Source: Micromonospora sp. NBC_00389 (GTDB lineage: Bacteria; Actinomycetota; Actinomycetes; Mycobacteriales; Micromonosporaceae). Taken from it: a stretch of DNA of 64,000 nucleotides. Location: positions 3,472,001 through 3,536,000 of the forward strand of contig NZ_CP107947.1 of the NCBI RefSeq assembly GCF_036059255.1. Reading direction: 5' to 3'. The notes beneath the pieces were generated by a model. It was not told where the DNA came from. It did no database searches and saw nothing but the letters and a program-made list of their open reading frames with translations. Position 1 is the stretch's first letter. Each line of letters starts with the position of its first letter. The position numbers and the translations under genes are program-made. This document shows positions 32,223-40,183 of the stretch, piece after piece.

Positions 32223-33065
32223 ATGACCCTCGTCCCCACCGCCGACCTGGTGGCGGCGGCCCGCGCCGCTGGTACCGGCGTGCTGGCATTCAACGTGATC
32301 ACGATCGAGTACGCCCAGGCGATCGCCGCCGCGGCGCAACGTGCCCACCGGCCCGCGATCCTGCAGATCAGCCAGAACGCGGCGCGCTACCACTCTGGCG
32401 TGTCGGCCATCGCCGCGGCGACGGCCGAGATCGCGCGGAAGTCCAGCGCGAACCTGTCACTGCATCTGGACCATGTGGACGACATCAGCCTGCTGGAGCA
32501 GGCCGCCGACACCGGTTTCAGCTCCGTGATGGTCGACGCGTCCGCGCTGCCGTACGCCGCCAACGTGGCCACCACCCGCAAGGCGACCGACTGGGCGCAC
32601 GACCACCGGCTGTGGGTGGAGGCGGAACTCGGCTACGTCGGCGGTAAACCGGATGCCCCGGCGAGCGCTCACACCGCTGGCGTCCGCACCGACCCGGCCG
32701 AGGCCGCCCGGTACGTGGCCGAGACCGGCGTCGACGCGTTGGCGGTCGCGGTGGGCAGCTCGCACGCGATGGCCGACCGAACCGCCTCGCTGGATCTCGA
32801 CCTGGTGGCCGCGATCCGCGACGCCGTACCCGTGCCCCTGGTCCTGCACGGTTCGTCCGGGGTGCCGCTGGAGCAGATCCGCGCCGCGGTCGGTTGCGGC
32901 ATGGTGAAGATCAACGTTGGTACGGCGCTCAACGTGGCGTTCACCGACGCGGTCCGGGGCGCCCTGCCGGAATCCCGCGACCCGCGCCGGTACCTCGCCG
33001 CTGGACGGGACGCGGTGACCGGTGTTGTCGAGCGGCTGCTCACGCTCCTGCCCGCGGCACCGTAG
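32223..33065 (+). CDS. Class II (zinc) ketose-bisphosphate aldolase (GatY/KbaY-like)
   Basis: 280 residues from ATG 32223 with GAGGAG upstream, 9 bp after the SIS gene. The N-terminus AFNVITIEYAQAIAAAAQRAHRPAILQIS and the zinc ligands in SLHLDHVDD, the GFSSVMVDAS segment, VEAELGYVGGKPD, LAVAVGSSHAM and VLHGSSGVP are typical. The C-terminal VKINVGTALNVAF completes the phosphate-binding site. The protein would cleave tagatose-1,6-bisphosphate or fructose-1,6-bisphosphate to triose phosphates and finish the pathway of the cluster. The cluster has no transporter or N-acetyl-sugar deacetylase in this window. Confidence 0.93.
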   Translation: MTLVPTADLVAAARAAGTGVLAFNVITIEYAQAIAAAAQRAHRPAILQISQNAARYHSGVSAIAAATAEIARKSSANLSLHLDHVDDISLLEQAADTGFSSVMVDASALPYAANVATTRKATDWAHDHRLWVEAELGYVGGKPDAPASAHTAGVRTDPAEAARYVAETGVDALAVAVGSSHAMADRTASLDLDLVAAIRDAVPVPLVLHGSSGVPLEQIRAAVGCGMVKINVGTALNVAFTDAVRGALPESRDPRRYLAAGRDAVTGVVERLLTLLPAAP

Positions 33066-33116
33066 CCGGTCGCGCCACCGCAGGGCTGCCGCGACGGCGC
33101 CGCCCTCGTCGCCGCT

Positions 33117-33154
33117 CAGAAGCCCTGGTCGGACTGGGCCGACCAGGGCTTCTG
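33117..33154. terminator. Bidirectional terminator between aldolase and LPXTG genes
   Basis: CAGAAGCCCTGGTCGG pairs with its perfect 16 bp complement across the loop ACTGGG, followed by TTGT on the plus strand. It lies between convergent genes. Confidence 0.85.
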
Positions 33155-33180
33155 GTTGTCCTGCTGAACCAATCCCGGTG

Positions 33181-34674
33181 TCAGGCGACGAAGCGGGTAC
33201 GGCGGCGGCGGGTGACCACGAACAGGGCGGCACCCACGGCCAGCAGAGCGGCCGCGCCGGCCAGCACGATGCCGGACTGGCCCGTGATCGGCAGCGACGG
33301 GCCGTCGCCCTCCCCACCGCCACCGATGCCGCCGGCCGGGTTCACGACCAGCTTGGCCACGTCGTTGTCCGACGTCACGTCAGGGGTCGAGGACTTCGCC
33401 GCGACGGTGCCGGTGAGTTCCCCGGCGGCGTCGACCCGCAGCCCGAAGTCCCACGTGACAGCCTGGTCCACCGCGAGCGGGTGGACGGCCGTCCGGCAGA
33501 CGTAGCCGGTGTCCGCCTTCGTGCAGCCGGCGGGCACCGTCGTCACGGTGGTGCCCGTCGGGGGAGTGAAGGTGACGGTCGCGGCCGGCTCGGTGATGCC
33601 GGAGGCGTACGCGGGACCGAGGTTCTTGACGCCGAGCTTCGCGGTGACCGTGCTGCCCACGACGGCCCGGACCTCCCCGCCGACGGCGCTCACGTCGGAG
33701 CGGTTCGTGCCCTCGACCGTGAGGATCACGTGCTGCGTGTCCAGGAAGAACGAGTCCTCGGTCTGGGCGCCCTGGGCGCGCAGCCCGGCGGGCTTGCGGA
33801 CGAGGCCGAGGGTGCCCTGCGTGCCGCGGGTCGGCTTGGTGGCCCGGACCATGTCGAGGTTGTCACGCCCGTCGATCGGGGTCGACCACGTGAAGCTGGC
33901 TCCGGCAACACCTGGCGCCGGCACCTCCGGCCGCAGCCGCAACGGCAACTCCTCGGAGAGCACGTACTCCTGCTTCGGATCCAGCGTCGCGTCGAAGTGG
34001 CAGTACGCGGCGAAGCTGCCGTACTCGCAGTTGTCGTAGCGCTTGGGCACGGTGAACATGGCCTCGTAGAAGAAGAACAGGTCCACGCCGGTGATCGCGT
34101 TGTCCCCGGTGTTTCGCACCGTGAGCGGGTTCGTGACGGTGTCGCCCGGTTTGGCCTTCTTGGTGGTGATCGGCCCAACCTCCAGAGCGACCTTCTCGCT
34201 GATGGTCACCTTCGAGGTCTTGGTGAACGTCTGGTCTCGGCTGGTGACCTTCACGCTCACCTCGCCCTCGTCGCCGACCTTCGCTGCCGTCTCGGGCCGG
34301 AAGGTGAGCGTGGTGATACCCGCGAACAGGCTCTCCGAGGAGAGGGTGTCGAACCTGCAGGTGATGCTCGTGCCCGACTGCTCGCACGGGCTGGGGCCGT
34401 CGAACGTGAGCTTGGCCGTGGCGACGCCGGCGAGCTTCGCGGTGTCGATGGTGACCGCCACGTCGTTCAGGGTGAAGTCGGCGTCGTAGTTGTAGAGGTA
34501 GACGGACTGGGTCTTGCCAAACGAACCGGGCACCAGTGCGGTGTGGTCCAACCTGAGCTGCGTGCCCTTTGGCAACGCGACCGCGGAGACCGGTGCGACC
34601 GCGTTGGCACCGAGCACACCGATGGTGCAGGCGCCGAGCCACGCGGCGACGCGCAGCAGACGTGAACGACTCAC
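33181..34674 (-). CDS. LPXTG cell-wall-anchored surface protein
   Basis: 497 residues from GTG 34674, with GGAGGAA upstream. Signal peptide at residues 1 to about 32 (VAAWLGACTIGVLGANAVAPVSAVA). The body consists of tandem beta-sandwich repeats with conserved-looking Cys pairs (PCEQSGTSITC; DNCEYGSFAAYC; AGCTKADTGYVC), resembling DUF11/CARDB-type adhesive modules. A Gly-rich spacer leads to the sorting signal LPITG at about residue 461, a hydrophobic helix and the tail RRRRTR. A housekeeping sortase would link it to peptidoglycan. No sortase gene is in the window. Role: surface adhesion or sheath component, by inference. Confidence 0.88.
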   Translation of the reverse strand: MSRSRLLRVAAWLGACTIGVLGANAVAPVSAVALPKGTQLRLDHTALVPGSFGKTQSVYLYNYDADFTLNDVAVTIDTAKLAGVATAKLTFDGPSPCEQSGTSITCRFDTLSSESLFAGITTLTFRPETAAKVGDEGEVSVKVTSRDQTFTKTSKVTISEKVALEVGPITTKKAKPGDTVTNPLTVRNTGDNAITGVDLFFFYEAMFTVPKRYDNCEYGSFAAYCHFDATLDPKQEYVLSEELPLRLRPEVPAPGVAGASFTWSTPIDGRDNLDMVRATKPTRGTQGTLGLVRKPAGLRAQGAQTEDSFFLDTQHVILTVEGTNRSDVSAVGGEVRAVVGSTVTAKLGVKNLGPAYASGITEPAATVTFTPPTGTTVTTVPAGCTKADTGYVCRTAVHPLAVDQAVTWDFGLRVDAAGELTGTVAAKSSTPDVTSDNDVAKLVVNPAGGIGGGGEGDGPSLPITGQSGIVLAGAAALLAVGAALFVVTRRRRTRFVA

Positions 34675-34785
34675 AAGCGTTCCTCCCCCGTAGATGAACG
34701 GGGGGGATCATAGCCGTCGCGACGCGTTTCGGTGGGGCGCGATGAGGCCCCGGTGAGCAACCGGGTGCGCCGGCGCCCGGCTGGG

Positions 34786-35814
34786 CTACTGCAGACGCTG
34801 GTCGTCGAGGTCGAGGCGGTACCAGTGGCCGTCGTCGATCAGATGCAGGTCGGGTCCGCGGCCGGTCACCTGGGTCGCCTCGGGCATCGGGGAGCCGTCG
34901 GGCAGGACGAGCCGGTACTCGGCGACCTTGTGCAGCTGATCCTGGTCGCAACGGGCGATGACCAGCACGTCATGGTTGGGGCCGTAGCCGCCGTACATGG
35001 CTATGGTCTGGTCCGCGACAGCGAGGGCGCGTACGCCCCGGGCGATCGAGTTGTGCCAGCCGGTGACCGTGCCTGCCTGGATCCGCACAACGGGAAAGCC
35101 GGTGTAGTAGCAGGCCCAGGCGGTGTCGCCATCGACGTTGAGGGCGTAACAGTCGCTGATGGCACCCCAGGGCTCGTCGACGTGCGAGGGGTAGCGCCAA
35201 TCAGGCTCCAGGTCAGGTGAGAACCGCACCAGCCCTGGCGCGCCCAGCGGGGGTGGCGATTCAGGGCCGCCCCAGCCGTAGTTGCCATAGACACCCTCGT
35301 CGAAGTAACCCATCCAGATGTGGCCGGAGCGGGAGACGCGCACGTGCTCGATGCCGTCACCGACGGTCTTCTCGGCGACAACGCGCCCATCGCCGTCGTA
35401 GATGATCGCGTTGCGGTCGGGGCCGCCCGGTCGCCACCGGCAGCGCGCGGCCACGACGAGCACACGGCCGTCGGGCAGCACCTGGACAGTCGGATGAGCA
35501 AGCGGCAGATCTGAGATACGGACACTCGTTGCCACGCCCTCCCGGTGCACGGTGACGCGCACCGTCACCGCCTCGGACGCCCGTGGGTCGGGAAAGCTCG
35601 CCCATCCCGGCTGCGTGGTGGTCGCGGTCAGCGCGGCGACACCCTCCGGCGAGGTCGATAGCGCGATGGCCTCACCGTTGGGGCCGACGGACGTGGTGAC
35701 CAGCACGTCATCGGCATCGCCTGCCGTGATCACGCCATGCCGACGCACCGCCATCTCCGGCAGCGCCGCCACCTCCGCGCGTCGCTTCTTCTCCCGCTTG
35801 CGCCAGTCCCTCAT
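34786..35814 (-). CDS. Hypothetical protein, probable beta-propeller-like
   Basis: 342 residues from ATG 35814 (a GTG two codons upstream is an alternative). The N-terminus MRDWRKREKKRRAEVAALPEM is strongly basic and no signal peptide is present, so it is cytoplasmic. The rest alternates short beta strands with Gly/Asp turns: VQVLPDGRVLVVAARCRWRP, HVRVSRSGHIWMGYFDEGVYGNYGWGG, GLVRFSPDLEPDWRY and LHLIDDGHWYRLDL. These resemble blades of a WD/NHL-like propeller without recognisable signature residues. I do not recognise a named family and can offer no function. Confidence 0.65.
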   Translation of the reverse strand: MRDWRKREKKRRAEVAALPEMAVRRHGVITAGDADDVLVTTSVGPNGEAIALSTSPEGVAALTATTTQPGWASFPDPRASEAVTVRVTVHREGVATSVRISDLPLAHPTVQVLPDGRVLVVAARCRWRPGGPDRNAIIYDGDGRVVAEKTVGDGIEHVRVSRSGHIWMGYFDEGVYGNYGWGGPESPPPLGAPGLVRFSPDLEPDWRYPSHVDEPWGAISDCYALNVDGDTAWACYYTGFPVVRIQAGTVTGWHNSIARGVRALAVADQTIAMYGGYGPNHDVLVIARCDQDQLHKVAEYRLVLPDGSPMPEATQVTGRGPDLHLIDDGHWYRLDLDDQRLQ

Positions 35815-36039
35815 GGCCACATCTGATCATCGACAACGCGACCGGTCCACCTGTTAGCGCATTCGATGCCCTCGATCTCGTTCGCGCTGGCCGCCACGAC
35901 GTAGACCCCGGCTCATCATGCGGACAGCCCCTGATCGGTCATCCTCGCGTTCAGCGAAGAAGATCAAAATCAAGGGCTGTCAGCTGATCAGTACGCATGT
36001 TCCGGCGTAGCGCCAGCGAGGGTGCGCCTGCGCGATCAG

Positions 36040-36078
36040 TGCCTCGTCAGTGCGGGCGGACCGCACTGACGAGGCACA
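36040..36078 (-). terminator. Terminator of the M14 peptidase gene
   Basis: A perfect 17 bp stem (GTGCCTCGTCAGTGCGG and complement) with a 5 nt loop starts 17 bp after the peptidase stop codon. Confidence 0.8.
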
Positions 36079-36095
36079 TGATCACGGGATGGGCG

Positions 36096-38570
36096 CTACT
36101 TCTCGACGATCTCGATCGTCGCCGTACGGTAGTTGTTGCGCTTGTCGTTCTTCGTCGGGTCGTAGTTCTTCTCGATGTTGCCGGCGCTGTCGACCGAGAA
36201 CCAGCGGAACGTCGTCGTCTCGGTCACGTGGAACACCTGCCCCGGCTCACGGAACTCGGTCGCCGCATAGCGTGGCGACTCGAGCGTGGGTCGGCTGCCG
36301 TCCGTCGTGTAGTAGATGGTGGCCGGCTCGCTGGTCTCGAAGCGCACGTCGACGGGCCCGCGGTACTTCCCGTCGCCGGGGACGAGCCGGGACGTCGGGT
36401 CCTTCTTGTCCTGGCCCCAATCCGCCGCGACCCGGAACATCTCCATGATCCCGTTGGCGTACTCCATCGTCTCGGCGTGACCGCTGACGAGCTCGGGATT
36501 GCCCGCCCATTCTGGCTGGAACGAACCGCCCTGCCAGTCGCCGGTGGCCGGGTTGTAGACGGAGCCGCCGACCTCCCAGCCGAAGGCGTAGATCCCGTAG
36601 GTGTAGTACAGGTCCTCGCGCACGTTGCCCGCGGAGGAGTAGAGGACGTCGGACGAACCGCCGACGTTCTCCGGCGTGACGACGGTCTCCCGGTGCGCCT
36701 TGACCTGCGACAGGATCCTGGCGGCCGACTGCCAGTAGAACGCCTCGTCACCCAGCGGCGGGCGCGGCGTGGTGATCCGCCCGTCCGCGATGTAGGCGCC
36801 GGGCTGCCAGAACAACTGACCGCCGTTGGAGTGCACCGACATCATGAACTTGATGTTCGAGTACTTCTCGACCAGCCAGATGATGTTCTTCGACTCGGGC
36901 TCGGACAGCTCCTCCGGCCCCTGGTAGGTGCCGCTGACGCAGTTGGTTGACCCTCCCGCGTAACCGTCGTGGCCCGACCCGACCCGGTAGTTCCGGTTCA
37001 GGTCGACGCCCCAGGAGTTCCGCTGCGCCGGATCGGCGGTCGCGTCCGGGCAGTGGTTCGTCATGTTCTTCCGCTGCGAGGCGAAGTTGTAGAAGCTGTA
37101 GTTCGCCCCGTCGGGGTTGTTGGAGAGGATGAAGAAGACGTCGGTGTTGTCGACGATCTTCTTCGTCTCCCGGTCGGACCGGTAGTTGTGCACCAGGCGC
37201 TCGGCCGACTCCAGGCTGGTCGTCGCCGGCACCCACTCGCGGGCGTGGTCCTGAGCCTGGATCAGGACACCAGGCTTCTTGCCGTCACGGTGCTTGCCGA
37301 TCCGCAGGACGGGGATCGTGACCGGGCCTCGCGGCACCTCGCCCGCCGGTGCGCCGGCCCGCTTCTGGTCGAGGAAGTCGCTCAGCGCAACCGGGCCGGA
37401 CGTCGGCGCGACGATGCCGGTGCCCGCGTTGGTGCGGTACGGGTGTGCCCGGTCGATGAGGCCCTGGGACTGGGCCCGCACTGCGTCCGCCACCTGGGTG
37501 GCCGTACTCGCCGGTCCACCGGAGGCGTCCTTCGCGAGGAGGACGCGGACCGCCTTGCCCGCGACCTCCACCGCGAGCGGGAGGCTCGCGCCCGGCCGGT
37601 CCACGAACTCGACCGTGATGTCGTTGCCGCCCTCGTGACCCCACGCCGCCGAGCTGACGACGACCGCCGCCTGCCCCGTGCCGCCGATCGTGGCCTGCGC
37701 CTTGCGCTGGTAGCCGTTCGTCTGGTTCGGCAGGTAGACGATCTCGGCGATGTCCGGGTACTGGCGGGCGATCTCCTTGGCGCGGCTGTAGAGCTGCTGC
37801 GGGTGCTTGTAGCCGTCCACGAAGTCCGACTTGTAGGACGGGTTCGCCGTCAGCGGCGGCGGAGCATCCTCGAGCCAGTTGGAGACGACGCCGGTGACGA
37901 CGCCACCGGTGGAGCTCGTCACCTGGATCTTGTCGGGGCGTGCGTCGAGCTTGAACAGGTTCCGATGGAACATGTACTGCCCGGAGTCCACGAACCGGCT
38001 CATCGTCCGGGCGAAGCCGAACGGCGTGCCCTTGCCCGAGTCGTTCTCGAGCTGCATCCCGACGATCGGGTCTGCCTGCTGCCCCTCGGTGGTCCGCGCC
38101 TCGACGTAGAGGAAGCCCTGGCCCTTCGTGGTGAACCAGTCGGCGCGGGCGATGCGTACCGTCGCCTCGTGGTTCAACGGCTGGACCGCCCGCGAGGCAG
38201 CGCCGTTGATGCCGCCGTCGGCCTCGTCGCTCCACGCGAAGCCCACCTCGTCGCCGAGGACCTCGACGCCCATCGCCTTCAGTTCGGCGACCTGCTCGGC
38301 GGTGACCACCGCCTCGCCTTCGATGCCGGTCGGCACGCGCTTGAGGCCGTGCTCAAGGTCGAAGCCGGCGGCGACCACCTTGTCCAGCATGTCGGCGCCG
38401 GCCAGCTTGATGTGTACGAGGCGAACCTGCTCCCGATCCTCGAGTTGGGATCGCCCGGCCGTGGCTGTCGACTCCGTGGGATCCGCGCCCGCGGGCCCGG
38501 TCGCCACGAGGACGCCCGCCACCAGGGCGGGCAGCGCGAGAAGCGCGATGCGTCGTTGTATGTGTCGCAT
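36096..38570 (-). CDS. Secreted M14-family zinc carboxypeptidase, large multidomain form
   Basis: 824 residues from ATG 38570 with GGAGGGGG upstream. Signal peptide 1 to about 30 (LLALPALVAGVLVATGPAGA). Residues 40-260 are a propeptide-like and beta-rich region. The M14 fold starts near 265 (YKSDFVDGYKHPQQLYSRAKEIARQYP). Zinc ligands are His442 and Glu445 in QDHAREW and the His in MSVHSNGG near 579. The catalytic Glu is in FGWEVGG near 665, and VDLNRNY near 521 supplies the substrate Arg. About 110 extra residues (roughly 315-430) are inserted before the zinc motif compared with compact M14 enzymes. A chitobiase-like C-terminal module (EPATIYYTTDGSRPT) ends the protein. It would trim C-terminal residues from extracellular peptides. 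Confidence 0.92.
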   Translation of the reverse strand: MRHIQRRIALLALPALVAGVLVATGPAGADPTESTATAGRSQLEDREQVRLVHIKLAGADMLDKVVAAGFDLEHGLKRVPTGIEGEAVVTAEQVAELKAMGVEVLGDEVGFAWSDEADGGINGAASRAVQPLNHEATVRIARADWFTTKGQGFLYVEARTTEGQQADPIVGMQLENDSGKGTPFGFARTMSRFVDSGQYMFHRNLFKLDARPDKIQVTSSTGGVVTGVVSNWLEDAPPPLTANPSYKSDFVDGYKHPQQLYSRAKEIARQYPDIAEIVYLPNQTNGYQRKAQATIGGTGQAAVVVSSAAWGHEGGNDITVEFVDRPGASLPLAVEVAGKAVRVLLAKDASGGPASTATQVADAVRAQSQGLIDRAHPYRTNAGTGIVAPTSGPVALSDFLDQKRAGAPAGEVPRGPVTIPVLRIGKHRDGKKPGVLIQAQDHAREWVPATTSLESAERLVHNYRSDRETKKIVDNTDVFFILSNNPDGANYSFYNFASQRKNMTNHCPDATADPAQRNSWGVDLNRNYRVGSGHDGYAGGSTNCVSGTYQGPEELSEPESKNIIWLVEKYSNIKFMMSVHSNGGQLFWQPGAYIADGRITTPRPPLGDEAFYWQSAARILSQVKAHRETVVTPENVGGSSDVLYSSAGNVREDLYYTYGIYAFGWEVGGSVYNPATGDWQGGSFQPEWAGNPELVSGHAETMEYANGIMEMFRVAADWGQDKKDPTSRLVPGDGKYRGPVDVRFETSEPATIYYTTDGSRPTLESPRYAATEFREPGQVFHVTETTTFRWFSVDSAGNIEKNYDPTKNDKRNNYRTATIEIVEK

Positions 38571-38934
38571 ACTCCCCCTCCTTCTGCTTGCGACGTGTGA
38601 TTGATGTGCTGGTCGGCCCTCGCGGAGGTCGCTCCTCCATTGAGGACAGTCTGGTGAAGCCGTCGTACGGTGTGCCTGCGTACGACGGTGGTTGCCGTTG
38701 CGAGAAGGGTCGGGAAGGGCCGTGAGCGAGCTGAGTGCGGTGAGCGTATGTGCGTTTCGGGCGTCAGCGGCTCACGTGCATCGAATTTGAGCATTACTTG
38801 AGCTGAGGGGGTTTCTCCGCCGCATAGACGACCGTGAGTACTGGCGGGGATGCTGGGGTGAGTCGGGTCGATCCGATGTGTCCGCCAGCCGGCCCCGGGG
38901 AGGGACGGCGTCACTGGAGGGTGAGGTCTGCACC
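38571..38934. promoter_or_regulatory. Divergent region upstream of the M14 peptidase, with a perfect inverted repeat
   Basis: No gene is seen in this 364 bp region. CCGTCGTACG at 38660-38669 and its exact complement CGTACGACGG at 38679-38688 form a 10 bp inverted repeat with a 9 bp spacer, 90 bp upstream of the peptidase start. It may be a regulator-binding site or a hairpin. GGAGGG at about 38916 serves the gene at 38935. Confidence 0.4.
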
Positions 38935-39511
38935 ATGCGCGTCGGCCAGACAGCGAGGTCTCCGTACGATTTCCGCCTGCTCGTGGTGGCGCCGGACCCG
39001 GATCTGCGTGGTTCGCTCACGGCCCAGCTGAGCTTCGCGGGCTATCTGGTCACCTCTGCCGCGACCGGCGCCGCCGCGCTGCGACTGCTCGGGGAGCATC
39101 ACGTCGATCTGATCGTGGTCGACGTGGAGATCCCCGATGTTCACGCCCTCGCCCGTGATCGTCCGATCCTCACCGACCGCCCGCCGGTCCTGTGCCTTGC
39201 CGCATGCGAGTTTCTGGGGGCTCTGGTACCCGTGCTCGGCACCGAGATCCAGGACTACATCACCAAGCCGTGCCGGAGCGCGGAGTTGTTGGCCCGCGTG
39301 CAGGTGCTTCTGCGCGACAGGACGAACACGGGATCGGGGACCGTGCTGCGGCACGGTGATCTGCTGCTCGACGAGGTCGTCTGCCGGGCGTGGCGGGGTG
39401 ATCGGGTGCTCGACGTGACCCCGGCGGAGTACCGGCTCCTGCTTCACCTGTTGCTCAACGCCGGCCGGGTGCTGTCGAAGGAGCAGATGGCCTGGCAGGT
39501 CTGGAGCGAAT
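38935..39511 (+). pseudogene. OmpR-type response regulator, truncated inside its winged helix
   Basis: From ATG 38935 (GGAGGG upstream) the receiver domain reads FRLLVVAPDPDLRGSLTAQL with the acidic pair replaced by P-D-P-D, the phosphoacceptor region LIVVDVEIPD, and the conserved Lys in DYITKPC. The winged-helix domain begins at about residue 135 (VLRHGDLLLDEVVCRAWRGDRVLDVTPAEYRLLLHLLLNAGRVLSKEQMAWQVW). It stops at the junction near 39511, before the recognition helix. The frame then continues as nonsense until 40014. Without the recognition helix it cannot bind DNA normally. No kinase gene is adjacent. Confidence 0.75.
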
Positions 39512-40159
39512 CCCCCGGTGCCGCTCGCCCATGCCGTCGGCGAGCAGATCGGGCGGGTCCTCTCGCAGGCGCACCGCGAACACGGCGTCGACCTGCGCAC
39601 CGGCGTCGCGGTCTCGGCTGTCACCGACACCGGTGTTTTGCTGACCGGGGGAGAGCTGGTCGAAGCCGACGAGGTTCTGGTCGCGATCGGGTCGCAGCCC
39701 AACACCGAGTGGCTCGACGGCAGCGGCCTGGAGATCGCCGACGGACTGGTCTGCGACCAGTACAGCGCCGCCGCGCCGGACGTCTACGGCGCCGGCGACG
39801 TCGCTCGCTGGCACAACCCGCTGTTCGGCGTGCCGATGCGCGTCGAGCACCGCACCAACGCCGCCGAGCAGGGCATGGCGGCCGCCCGGAACCTGCGGTA
39901 TCCCGATGCGCGGAAGCCGTTCGCGCCGGTGCCGTACTTCTGGTCCGACCAGTACGACATGAAGATCCACGCCTACGGCCACCTGCGCGGCAGCAACGAG
40001 GTCGCCGTCGTTGACGGCGATCTCGAACAGCGACGGTTCGTGGCCGCGTACCGCAGTGGCGACCGTCTGGTCGGCGCCCTCGCCGTCGGCATGCCGCCCA
40101 AGGCCATCCGCCGGTGGCGGCAGGCCGTCGTTACCGGCACCGCCTGGAAGGACAAGTGA
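39512..40159 (+). pseudogene. 3' half of an FAD-dependent ferredoxin/rubredoxin-type reductase
   Basis: A different frame from the preceding fragment gives about 213 residues starting in the middle of a pyridine-nucleotide reductase. It has PLAHAVGEQIGRVLSQAHREHGVDLRTGVAV, LLTGGELVEADEVLVAIGSQPNTEWLDGSGLEI, the second FAD motif DVYGAGDVARWHNPLFG, and the reductase C-terminal domain VPYFWSDQYDMKIHAYG. The N-terminal FAD-binding and NAD-binding halves are missing. A GTG at 39518 could start translation, but the product would not bind FAD through the normal N-terminal Rossmann fold. Treat as a gene remnant. Confidence 0.78.
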
Positions 40160-40183
40160 CGGACGGTATGGCGTCGTACGCAC

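Noticed and set aside
33022..34665. A 547-codon plus-strand frame opposite the LPXTG gene
   Set aside because: It is the shadow of a gene with signal peptide, repeats and sorting signal, and contains no domain of its own.
36969..38600. A 543-codon plus-strand frame opposite the M14 peptidase
   Set aside because: It is the shadow of a gene with intact zinc motifs and signal peptide. The long open frame is explained by high GC third positions.
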